From assembly GCA_964489215.1 (NCBI GenBank), contig CAZAYB010000071.1:1-12855 (forward strand): a DNA stretch of 12,855 nucleotides. The letters run 5' to 3'. The translations under genes and the position numbers were made by a program. This document shows positions 1 through 7,285 of the stretch, piece by piece. Below the pieces are notes generated by a model. It was given only the letters and a program-made list of their open reading frames with translations, made no database searches and had not been told where the DNA came from. The first letter of the stretch is position 1, and each line of letters begins with the position of its first letter. The stretch comes from CAZAYB01 sp964489215 (GTDB taxonomy: Bacteria; Planctomycetota; Phycisphaerae; Sedimentisphaerales; Anaerohalosphaeraceae).

Positions 1-114
1 ATGGATAAAACAAAACTCTGCAAAAATCATTTAGAGAATGTCAAGAAATGCTCTAACGACCGCAATAAAAAATTCACTTGTCGCCTGAATGTTTATTCCC
101 TTTTTTTCAGACCC
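1..114. other. Noncoding flank downstream of the efflux operon
   Basis: This AT-rich stretch lies after the TGA stop of the RND pump gene, which reads leftward. I see no clear GC-rich hairpin followed by a T-run on the minus strand, so the operon terminator is either beyond the window or not of the intrinsic type. A 45-codon open frame starts at position 1 on the plus strand, but it runs into the pump gene on the opposite strand and shows no family features. Confidence 0.5.
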
Positions 115-3100
115 TCAAGCCTTACCCGATCTAAATAGCATACCCTTGAAATCCTCGAGGATCATATAAAGAGAAGGCACCAAAACTAAAGTTATCACCG
201 TCGCAAACAAAACACCGAACGCAAGACTGACCGCCATAGGAATAAGAAACCTCGCCTGAAGACTCTTCTCCAGCATCATCGGGACAAGACCAATAAAAGT
301 AGTCAATGTAGTAAGCATAATCGGCCTGAAACGTCGAGTCGCAGAACTGGTTATAAAATCTATCATACTGCTGCCGTCACTTTCATCCTTACGCCGCCTG
401 TTAATAAGATCAACCATTATCAGTGAATCGTTTACCACGATACCCGTAAGTGCGACTATACCGAAAATCGAAAGTATCGAAAGATTAAAAGGCTCACTCT
501 CAAAACTCCCGTATGAGATGCTCTTGGAAACTGAAAGATAAAAACCCATCACCACATGACCAATAATTGCGCCGACCAGCCCAAAAGGTATCGCGCTCAT
601 AATAATCGTAGGCTGCAGATAACTGCGAAATTGAACCGCAAGCAAACCGAATATCGCCAGAAGTGCTATTATCGAACTGCTCCCCAGACTCTTGCCGATT
701 TCACGCTGCTCCTTCTGCTCACCTTCAAAATTATACAAAAGATTAGGATATCGGCTCTTAAGCTCCGGCAGAACCGTACTGCGCAAACTCGCGTTTATCT
801 CGTTAGCATTGGCAGCCTTTTGATCAACATCGGCCGTAACACTGACAACTCGCCGCCGGTCTGCACGGTTGATAACGGCATAACCCCTGCCGATATCCAT
901 CTTAGCTACAAATCCAAATGGAACCTCTGCACCGTCAGGAAGACGGATCCGCATATTCTCAATATCAGCTATACTCTTACGCTCTTCATAAGGATAACGA
1001 ACCATAACACGTATATCATCCCTCCCGCGCTGAATCCGCTGAACCTCATCACCGTAAAAACCCTGCCTTACCTGCCTGGCAAGATCATCAAGCCTCAAAC
1101 CCACAAGCTTGCCCTGGTCAGTAAGCTCAAGTTTTATCTCAACCTTGCCGGGCTCAAAACTGTCCTCTATATCTCGAACGCCCGAATACTCCCTGAGCTT
1201 CTCCTTAAGCTCCTCAACAGCATCTAAAAGCTTCTCAAAACTGTAGTGACTCATCTCTACATAAATTGCGTCACCACCGCTGAAAAGCGATGACGTAAAT
1301 GTAAGAGAACTTACACCCGCTATCTCACCAACCTTTTTGCTCCACCTTTTTCGTATCTCCTCACTGGAAATATTACCACGCTTCTCCGCTGCAAGAAGCT
1401 CTATATTAACCTCTGCCGCATGACCGCCGCTTTCACTGTCCCCCCCTCTGGCAGGACCGCCGCCCGAAAACGGCTGCTGACCAATGCTCGTAGAAATATG
1501 AGTGAAAATCGAAGCCTTGTCAGAACCCCGCTTTGAATCGATTTCTTCCCGAAGCTCCAACGCTGAACTCTCAAGTATCGTAACTACATCCTTGGTCTGT
1601 TCAACACTTGTACCCTTGGGCATTGAAAGTGTAGCCCATACATTATCAGCGTCAACCTTCGGCATAAGACTGAATTTGATATGACCGCCCCGTACATACC
1701 CGATTGTCAAAATCAATACTAAAAACCCGCACGCAAGGGTAACATATCGCCAGCGGACCGCACGCTCAACAAACCTGGCAAATCGGCCGTTAATAAAACC
1801 GTCAAGCATATTATGAACTTTGTCATGAACCATACCAAGCCTGCTGCTGCTGCCGTTACCCTTTAACTTCACCTTGCCCGATGATAAATGTGCCGGAAGA
1901 ATCAATAACGATTCAATAAGAGAAAAAGACAATACGCTTATTACAACAATCGGAACAACACGAATGAACTTGCCGAATATACCGTAAATATAAAGAAGCG
2001 GCATAAAAGCGAAAATCGTTGTCAATACAGCCATGGTTACAGGCCCTGCCATCTCCTTAACACCCTTAACCGCTGCTGACAACGCACTCATTCCCTGCTG
2101 ACGATACTCAAAAATGTTTTCACCAACCACAATTGCATCATCGACAACAATACCAAGAGCAAGTATAAAAGCAAAAAGACTCATCATGTTTATACTGGTA
2201 TCAAAATAAGGCAAAACCCATACCGCTCCCATAAACGAAATAGGAATACCCATCGTCGTCCAAAAGGCCAGCTTAAAATCAAGAAATACCAGAAGAGTAA
2301 GAAACACCAGTACCAAACCAATGCCTGCGTTGCGAAGTAAAAGCTCTATACGTGATTTCAATATCCGTGAACGGTCAAACCAGGTCGAAATCAAAACACC
2401 CTCTGGAAGCTTGCCGCGAATTTCATTTACATATTTCTTCACACTCCTGCTCAGATCAAGAACATCCTGGTCACCGATACGGTATACCTGAAGCATTACA
2501 GAACGCCTGCCGTCAAACCTGCTCAAAATATCTGAATCCTCAAATCCGTCGATAACCTCTGCAACATCCTTAACAAGAATCTTTGTTCCGTTTGGCCTTG
2601 TCCGAACCACAATATTTTCAAACTCGGCGCCGGTGTATTTCTGGCCCTTAGTACGTATAAGAATCTCTCCGCCGACCGTCTTGACAGAACCGCCCGGCAA
2701 ATCAAGTGAACCCCTGCCAACCGCACGACTCAGCTCATCAAAACTGAGATTATACCTGCGGAGACTCTCCTCGCTTACCTCTATCGATATCTCATACCGA
2801 CGCGCTCCGCTTATATCAACCTGAGAAATATTCTCCATCGCAGTAAGATCATCACGCATACGCTCTGCAAGATGCTTAAGACTGCGCTCGGAAACATCGC
2901 CATACAAAACAATACTGATAACCTGCCTGCGAGTTGTAACCTCCGTAACAATCGGCTTTTCAGTCTCCTGTGGAAATGTTATTATCCGCCCCACTTCCGC
3001 CTCAACATCATCGAGAACCTCCTTAGGGTCTGCATAATCATCTACTTCTATAATTACTGTACCCATACCCTCGGCAGCCGTGGAACGCAAACGCTTGATA

Positions 3101-3348
3101 CCCTCGATACCGGCAACCGCCTCTTCAACTCGAATATTTACTCCCTCCTCAACCTCTGCAGGAGATGCACCAAGATAAGGAACACTTACTGTAATAAGGT
3201 CAAGAGATGTATCTGGAAAAAGCTCAACATTCGTCGTTGCTATACTCAGCAGACCGCCAGCAAAGATCAGAAACATCAAAAGATTCGCAGCAACATGATT
3301 GCCCGCAAACCATGCAAGAACACCTTTTTCCTTATTAACATCTGTCAT
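115..3348 (-). CDS. RND efflux pump, AcrB/HAE1-type inner-membrane permease
   Basis: A 1077-residue proton-driven multidrug exporter subunit, full length for the family (about 1030-1080). It would form the inner-membrane trimer that captures substrates from the membrane or periplasm and passes them to the outer-membrane channel. The two-fold RND layout is visible: TM1 near residues 18-38, a porter domain, TM2-TM6 from about 335, a second porter domain from about 555, and TM8-TM12 from about 895. The TM4 proton-relay pair is present as D403-D404 in GIVVDDAIVV. In TM10 the position of the AcrB relay lysine appears to be N973 (GIVVND), as in a subgroup of HAE1-like pumps I recall. There is a Gly/Ser-rich loop near residues 620-640. 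It is the last gene of the operon, 37 bp after the adaptor. The start ATG at 3348 gives the expected short N-terminus, but its ribosome-binding site is weak. Substrate cannot be predicted. Confidence 0.95.
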   Translation of the reverse strand: MTDVNKEKGVLAWFAGNHVAANLLMFLIFAGGLLSIATTNVELFPDTSLDLITVSVPYLGASPAEVEEGVNIRVEEAVAGIEGIKRLRSTAAEGMGTVIIEVDDYADPKEVLDDVEAEVGRIITFPQETEKPIVTEVTTRRQVISIVLYGDVSERSLKHLAERMRDDLTAMENISQVDISGARRYEISIEVSEESLRRYNLSFDELSRAVGRGSLDLPGGSVKTVGGEILIRTKGQKYTGAEFENIVVRTRPNGTKILVKDVAEVIDGFEDSDILSRFDGRRSVMLQVYRIGDQDVLDLSRSVKKYVNEIRGKLPEGVLISTWFDRSRILKSRIELLLRNAGIGLVLVFLTLLVFLDFKLAFWTTMGIPISFMGAVWVLPYFDTSINMMSLFAFILALGIVVDDAIVVGENIFEYRQQGMSALSAAVKGVKEMAGPVTMAVLTTIFAFMPLLYIYGIFGKFIRVVPIVVISVLSFSLIESLLILPAHLSSGKVKLKGNGSSSRLGMVHDKVHNMLDGFINGRFARFVERAVRWRYVTLACGFLVLILTIGYVRGGHIKFSLMPKVDADNVWATLSMPKGTSVEQTKDVVTILESSALELREEIDSKRGSDKASIFTHISTSIGQQPFSGGGPARGGDSESGGHAAEVNIELLAAEKRGNISSEEIRKRWSKKVGEIAGVSSLTFTSSLFSGGDAIYVEMSHYSFEKLLDAVEELKEKLREYSGVRDIEDSFEPGKVEIKLELTDQGKLVGLRLDDLARQVRQGFYGDEVQRIQRGRDDIRVMVRYPYEERKSIADIENMRIRLPDGAEVPFGFVAKMDIGRGYAVINRADRRRVVSVTADVDQKAANANEINASLRSTVLPELKSRYPNLLYNFEGEQKEQREIGKSLGSSSIIALLAIFGLLAVQFRSYLQPTIIMSAIPFGLVGAIIGHVVMGFYLSVSKSISYGSFESEPFNLSILSIFGIVALTGIVVNDSLIMVDLINRRRKDESDGSSMIDFITSSATRRFRPIMLTTLTTFIGLVPMMLEKSLQARFLIPMAVSLAFGVLFATVITLVLVPSLYMILEDFKGMLFRSGKA

Positions 3349-3385
3349 TTTCAGCTGTCTTCAAAAAATAATAAAAAATGAAACT

Positions 3386-4768
3386 TTACCCCTCACGCTC
3401 CACGTTGCCGTCGTCAACCCGAACCTTCATCCCGTCGGTAACTACATCAAGAGGACTGGTAATTATAACATCCTTATCGCTTATCCCAGACTTGATTACA
3501 GAAAACTCATCATCCTGGCGTATTATCTCAACTTCCCTTACATGAAGCCTGCTGTCATTAAAAAGCCAAACCTCATTGCCGTTATGAACCGAATAACGAG
3601 GCACACGCAAAACATTATCAAGCTTCTCGCCGATTATCTCAACAGTTACGAACATATTGGGAACAAGTGCAGAACAGCCTTCCATCGGCTCAAATGGATT
3701 CTCAACCTCGATAACAACTCCGACAACCCGGCTCTGGGGATCAAGAGCTGCCTCAGTACGCAATACCCTCCCCTGCCATTTACATCGAGAACCCGCAAAA
3801 TCCGACCAGACATCAACAAAAGAACCAACCGTTGAATCATCCCCGCGGTCTGGTATACTAAACCACTGAAGGTCCTTATCCTCCAGTGGAACAACTATCT
3901 CAAAAGCCTCGGTACCGTAAACCGTCGCAGCAGAAACACCTGCGGTTAAATACTGACCAACATCAACACGCTCCTGAGAAACCCTCCCGTCAAAAGGAAG
4001 GCTGATACTCGTACGCTCAAGATTCAGTTTTGCCGCCGCAAGCTTAGCCTCTGCCGCCTTCAGTGCCGCACGTGCCTGGCGAATCTGAGGCTCACGAACT
4101 GCCAGAGAAGGAGGATCTGAATCATTCGGATTAACCTCCTGCCATTCTGCTCGAGAAACTTTCGCCTCCGCCAGCTCAGTCTCAAGAGCTGTCTGGGCGC
4201 GAGCTACTTCTGCCTCAGAACTTTCAACCGCAAGCTCATAATCCTCAGGATCGATTCTTATCAATACCTCACCAGACTCAAAAAAACCGCCGTTTATAAA
4301 ATTCTCACTTAGCTCGATAACCTCACCGGAAACCTGAGGAACAACCTCCACCTGGGTCTTCGCCGAAACCTGACCATAACCTTCAACAACCATCTGCATA
4401 CTCTCACGGTTTACAACCTGCGTCTTAACCAGTGGCGAAGATTCCGGTACAGATTTGCGAACGGGAGGCTTCTTCAGCTTAACAAGCAGCACCGAAAAAA
4501 CCACACTAATCAAAAGTATCCCAATTACCATTAACATCTGCTTTTTAGACTTCCCAGACGCCCGGGCCATAGCATTAGCAACCGGAACATACAAACCCAT
4601 AACAAAAGCAATCGACCCCGCCAAAGGAACCATCTTAAAAAACGCGCCGTCACCAGAAACAACCGCGCTTAACACCTTAAAAACGATCAGCCCCAAACCC
4701 GTCATAACAAAAACAAGCGCTAAAACTGAACCAATCGATACCAGATCCTTATTATTATTCGATCCCAT
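3386..4768 (-). CDS. Periplasmic adaptor (membrane fusion protein) of RND efflux system, with three N-terminal TM helices
   Basis: A 460-residue HlyD/AcrA-family adaptor that would bridge the RND pump and the outer-membrane channel. Seen in order: lipoyl first half about 130-175 (VSAKTQVEVVPQVSGEV, then GEVLIRIDPEDYELAV), an alpha hairpin rich in Ala/Glu/Arg about 177-250, lipoyl second half about 251-283 (ISLPFDGRVSQERVDVGQYL), beta-barrel about 285-385 and membrane-proximal domain to the end. The N-terminus is unusual: hydrophobic segments near 10-33, 46-66 and 78-97, where most adaptors have one anchor or a lipobox. I chose ATG 4768 rather than the open frame reaching 4924, because AGGAG lies 9 nt upstream and the extra 52 residues would overlap the outer-membrane gene and look like shadow sequence. 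ATG 4777 is in frame but abuts the AGGAG. The start overlaps the preceding gene's 3' end by 14 bp, suggesting translational coupling. Confidence 0.92.
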   Translation of the reverse strand: MGSNNNKDLVSIGSVLALVFVMTGLGLIVFKVLSAVVSGDGAFFKMVPLAGSIAFVMGLYVPVANAMARASGKSKKQMLMVIGILLISVVFSVLLVKLKKPPVRKSVPESSPLVKTQVVNRESMQMVVEGYGQVSAKTQVEVVPQVSGEVIELSENFINGGFFESGEVLIRIDPEDYELAVESSEAEVARAQTALETELAEAKVSRAEWQEVNPNDSDPPSLAVREPQIRQARAALKAAEAKLAAAKLNLERTSISLPFDGRVSQERVDVGQYLTAGVSAATVYGTEAFEIVVPLEDKDLQWFSIPDRGDDSTVGSFVDVWSDFAGSRCKWQGRVLRTEAALDPQSRVVGVVIEVENPFEPMEGCSALVPNMFVTVEIIGEKLDNVLRVPRYSVHNGNEVWLFNDSRLHVREVEIIRQDDEFSVIKSGISDKDVIITSPLDVVTDGMKVRVDDGNVEREG

Positions 4769-6311
4769 CAATATCATCTCCTGTCTTACCCAACAACTGC
4801 CCATCGATTTGCCAGTCCCCGCCGATCGCAAGAAAAAGATTAACACGCGTATTAAAAAGCTCCTGCCTGGCAAGAACAAGCTCATTTTCCGCAATACGTC
4901 TTCGCCGTTCTGTCTCAAGAACAAGAATTATCTTTTCAAGCCCTTTCGAATATCGGCTCTTAGCAAGCTCCTCCGCCTGATAAGCATTCTCAACTCGGTC
5001 CTCCAGATAATCAATCTGCTCATAAAGACTCTGCTCAGACACAAGCGCATCCTCAACTTCCTTAAGTGCCCTCAGTATCGTTTTTTCATAATCTGCCGCC
5101 GCCTCTTGCATCCTCCCCTTCGCCGCCGCCACATCCGCACGAAGCCGTCCACCCTGCCAGATCGGTGCAGTTAACTGCATTATAAAAGAATACACCTGCC
5201 CCTCACTGTCAAAAAGTGCATCAAAGTGATCACTGCGATACCCTCCCGAACCTGTCAATGTAAGATCCGGATAAAGACCCGCAATACTAACACCGATATC
5301 CTCGACACTTGCCTTAAGATTCGCCTCCGCCGCAAGTATATCCGGTCGGCGGTCAAGCAAGTCCGCAGGTATACCAACAGGAACTGCCTCTGGTGCCGGC
5401 ATATCAGATAAAGAATCCTCCCAAAACGCAGAGCTGCCCGGCCGGACCGCTAGAAGTACCTCAAGAGAATGAACAGATACCGCAAGAGACCGCTCCAGCC
5501 GTTTCTCCGCAGCAAGTGCCTGGGCAAGATTCTCCCTGGCAAGATAAACATCCAGACTGTCAGTAACACCCTGGCTGTATCGCCGCTCGATAACCTTCAA
5601 TGACTGCTCCCAGCTTTCAATATTACTCTGTGCGATCTGCAAAAGCCTCTGCTCAGTTGCAACTGCTATCCTCCCCCGAACAACCTGCCCGACAACTGCC
5701 TGTATAACTGCCTCCTGATTATATTCAGCACCCAGAAGACGTGCCGCAGACGCTCGCCTGGCACGCTTGAGCTTACCGAAAAGATCAGTTATATAGCTTA
5801 TCGAAATATCATGACCGTAACTGGTCGAAATCGAATTCAAACGCGAGGAGCCCACCCCAATAGGCGAAACACTCGTCTTGGCACGGGTCCTGTTACCTGA
5901 ATAACCAATATCAGGACCCCACGCTCCCCTGCTCCTGCCAAGAGCTGCCTCCGCCTGCAAAACCCGTGAATAAGCCTTATAAATATCAGTATTATTCGCC
6001 AAAGCTATTTCAACAAGCTCATTTATCACCGGATCATCAAACCGCTTCCACCACTGACCTGCCTCTTGACAAACCCCGGGCTCTACTCTTACCGGCTGAT
6101 AAGTAAATGAATTCGCATCAGCAACCGTTTCAGGACGCTCGTAATCAGGACCTACCATACATCCGGAAATAAAAACAAAAAAACAAAATGCCAAAATTAA
6201 TGTAAACGCAGCTTGAATAATAGCTTTTGAACAGCTCCCGGAATAAAAAATACTCCCGTGACGCCAAAATGACTTTTTTGAGTTTCCGTTAATTAGCCTG
6301 ATATTCACCAA
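4755..6311 (-). CDS. TolC/NodT-family outer-membrane efflux lipoprotein
   Basis: A 518-residue outer-membrane factor that would form the exit duct of the tripartite pump. A hydrophobic signal at about 31-48 leads to a lipobox (I-S-G-C) with lipidated Cys51, followed by the NodT-type signature MVGPDYERP. Two OEP repeats follow: the first about 80-290 with the helical NNTDIYKAYSRVLQAEAALGRS region, the second about 305-500 opening with the conserved LLDRRPDILAAEANLKA (RRPD at 321-324) and AGLYPDLTLTGSGGY. The first codon is TTG at 6311 with AGGGA 8 nt upstream; GTG at 6308 is an in-frame alternative. There is no in-frame ATG before the lipobox, and the 30-residue segment before the hydrophobic core is long for a lipoprotein signal, so the exact start is uncertain. 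It starts 18 bp after the regulator and overlaps the adaptor by 14 bp. Confidence 0.93.
   Translation of the reverse strand: MVNIRLINGNSKKSFWRHGSIFYSGSCSKAIIQAAFTLILAFCFFVFISGCMVGPDYERPETVADANSFTYQPVRVEPGVCQEAGQWWKRFDDPVINELVEIALANNTDIYKAYSRVLQAEAALGRSRGAWGPDIGYSGNRTRAKTSVSPIGVGSSRLNSISTSYGHDISISYITDLFGKLKRARRASAARLLGAEYNQEAVIQAVVGQVVRGRIAVATEQRLLQIAQSNIESWEQSLKVIERRYSQGVTDSLDVYLARENLAQALAAEKRLERSLAVSVHSLEVLLAVRPGSSAFWEDSLSDMPAPEAVPVGIPADLLDRRPDILAAEANLKASVEDIGVSIAGLYPDLTLTGSGGYRSDHFDALFDSEGQVYSFIMQLTAPIWQGGRLRADVAAAKGRMQEAAADYEKTILRALKEVEDALVSEQSLYEQIDYLEDRVENAYQAEELAKSRYSKGLEKIILVLETERRRRIAENELVLARQELFNTRVNLFLAIGGDWQIDGQLLGKTGDDIDGIE
4778..4782 (-). promoter_or_regulatory. Ribosome-binding site deciding the adaptor start
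   Basis: On the minus strand, AGGAG sits inside the last codons of the outer-membrane channel gene, 9 nt before ATG 4768. This spacing favours 4768 over the adjacent ATG 4777, which has zero spacing, and over any start further upstream. Placement inside the preceding coding region implies the two proteins are made by coupled translation. Confidence 0.65.
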
Positions 6312-6329
6312 TTCAAAAATCCCTGGGTT

Positions 6330-7088
6330 CTAAGTTTCCCCGTTTATATAAGACCGAACCCCAGCCGTTGAAAACTGGATTATATGATCGATAAAACTGT
6401 CCGTATCAATGTCAGGAAATTTAAGGTTATTTACGCCCTTAAATACTCGCCGTACACGGATAATATAAGCCAATTGGGCCGCAAGTGAATGAAGACAGAG
6501 AAAGATCTTCTCACGTTCAAGATCCGGATGCATCCTGGACATAATACCCATCATCTCGCTGCCGACAGGCTCTGCAACCTCCCGGTAAATTGTACCAGGC
6601 TCAAGATGAGGATCAAGCATTTCACGAACAACAATATTCGTAAGCCTCACTCCTTCTTCACTGATCAGAGGATTAAGAAAGGAATTTGCAAAAACCCTCA
6701 AAAGATTCTCAAGGCTCATATTATCACCATTAGTTTCAATTGCTTCACGGATTGACTTAAGACGGTAATTCCTAAGATAAGTCAGTTTATCAAGAACAAT
6801 CTTTTCATATAAATTATCCTTACCGCCGAAATAATAGTTCACCGCTGCGATATTGCACTGTGCCTCATTAGTAAGATCGCGAACACTGGTGCCTTCATAA
6901 CCTTTGTCTGCAAAAAGCTTTTCACCAGCTTCCCACAATCGCTCTTTAACCGCGTCAACCTTTTTAGGGCCCTCAACGCCGGTTTTACCGACAGTTGCAT
7001 TGGAAGAACTGTTTTCTGAAGAAGCAGAGTCCTCATTCAAGTGAGTACTTTGCCCTTCAACAACTGTTTCATTAAAATTGACCATCAT
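6330..7088 (-). CDS. TetR-family repressor, CecR/YbiH-like, of the efflux operon
   Basis: A 252-residue one-component regulator. The DNA-binding helix-turn-helix spans about residues 46-93 (AGEKLFADKGYEGTSVRDLTNEA, then the recognition-helix stretch NIAAVNYYFGGKDNLY). The C-terminal ligand-binding part contains FLNPLISEEG and VREMLDP, which resemble the CecR/YbiH C-terminal domain (DUF1956); that subfamily call is from memory and less sure than the TetR call. About 45 residues precede the helix-turn-helix, rich in Ser, Asn and Glu and apparently disordered, longer than usual. Two adjacent ATGs are possible (7088 and 7085); GGAG lies 4 and 7 nt upstream respectively, so 7085 is slightly favoured by spacing. 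As first gene of the operon, with alternating half-sites 18-34 bp before its start, it probably represses its own operon until an inducer binds. Confidence 0.92.
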   Translation of the reverse strand: MMVNFNETVVEGQSTHLNEDSASSENSSSNATVGKTGVEGPKKVDAVKERLWEAGEKLFADKGYEGTSVRDLTNEAQCNIAAVNYYFGGKDNLYEKIVLDKLTYLRNYRLKSIREAIETNGDNMSLENLLRVFANSFLNPLISEEGVRLTNIVVREMLDPHLEPGTIYREVAEPVGSEMMGIMSRMHPDLEREKIFLCLHSLAAQLAYIIRVRRVFKGVNNLKFPDIDTDSFIDHIIQFSTAGVRSYINGET

Positions 7089-7105
7089 TATTCTCCACTT
7101 AACTA

Positions 7106-7122
7106 AAACATTGTTTCAAACA
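7106..7122. promoter_or_regulatory. Candidate TetR-type operator: three alternating half-sites
   Basis: On the plus strand the sequence reads AAACA-T-TGTTT-C-AAACA. It forms two overlapping perfect odd palindromes, AAACATTGTTT (7106-7116) and TGTTTCAAACA (7112-7122), sharing the central TGTTT. It lies 18-34 bp upstream of the repressor start, where a bound repressor would block transcription or clearance. Short palindromes of this kind fit TetR dimers, but regulator binding is inference. Confidence 0.45.
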
Positions 7123-7191
7123 CCATATTAATTCATGATACTACTCTTTTTTCACAAAAAATGTTCTCTGAAATAATAGGCTCCTGTCCAG

Positions 7192-7210
7192 TAAAGCAGA
7201 GTGTGCTTTA
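7192..7210. promoter_or_regulatory. Inverted repeat TAAAGCA-N5-TGCTTTA in the divergent region
   Basis: Two perfect 7-bp arms, TAAAGCA (7192-7198) and TGCTTTA (7204-7210), flank a 5-nt spacer. The right arm abuts the TTGCAA proposed as the -35 box of the rightward gene. It could be an operator for that promoter, or an RNA hairpin if transcribed. No T-run follows, so an intrinsic terminator is less likely. Confidence 0.4.
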
Positions 7211-7239
7211 TTGCAATTATTTTATAGAAACTGTACACT
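7211..7239 (+). promoter_or_regulatory. Possible sigma-70-type promoter for the beta-helix/propeller gene
   Basis: TTGCAA (7211-7216) and TACACT (7234-7239) are separated by 17 nt, with TG directly before the -10 box. Both boxes match the consensus at four positions or more. Transcription would begin near 7246, leaving a leader of about 40 nt. It is the best candidate in the region but not strong. Confidence 0.35.
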
Positions 7240-7261
7240 TATCGGACCTTTGCAGCCGATA
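7240..7261 (+). other. Possible leader hairpin upstream of the beta-helix/propeller gene
   Basis: TATCGG (7240-7245) and CCGATA (7256-7261) can pair as a 6-bp stem around a 10-nt loop. It lies 24 nt before the proposed ATG, so it leaves the AGAGG ribosome-binding site free. If transcription starts near 7246, the 5' arm would be partly lost, which weakens the RNA reading; as DNA it could be a binding site. Confidence 0.25.
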
Positions 7262-7285
7262 TATTGTTATAAGAGGCGCATTATA

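Noticed and set aside
1..138. 45-codon plus-strand frame beginning at the first base
   Set aside because: No visible upstream context, Lys/Asn-rich AT-driven composition, and overlap with the 3' end of the pump gene.
556..1227. 223-codon open frame on the plus strand inside the RND pump gene
   Set aside because: It is antisense to a full-length, well-recognised pump. The translation is Ile/Thr/Asn/Leu-rich low-quality sequence with no domain, caused by stop-poor codon bias on the opposite strand.
3299..3835. 178-codon plus-strand open frame over the adaptor 3' end
   Set aside because: Antisense shadow of a conserved coding region, with no family features.
4769..4924. Longer N-terminus for the adaptor (52 extra residues)
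   Set aside because: It would overlap the outer-membrane gene by 170 bp. The AGGAG at 4778-4782 supports the shorter ATG, and the extra residues are out-of-frame reading of the conserved OEP C-terminus.
4455..5174. 239-codon plus-strand open frame across the adaptor and outer-membrane genes
   Set aside because: It spans two real genes on the other strand, has Lys/Ile/Thr-rich shadow composition and no recognisable motif or ribosome-binding site.
7089..7285. A tRNA, small RNA gene or attachment site in the divergent region
   Set aside because: The palindromes are short, with no cloverleaf, CCA end or direct duplicated core.
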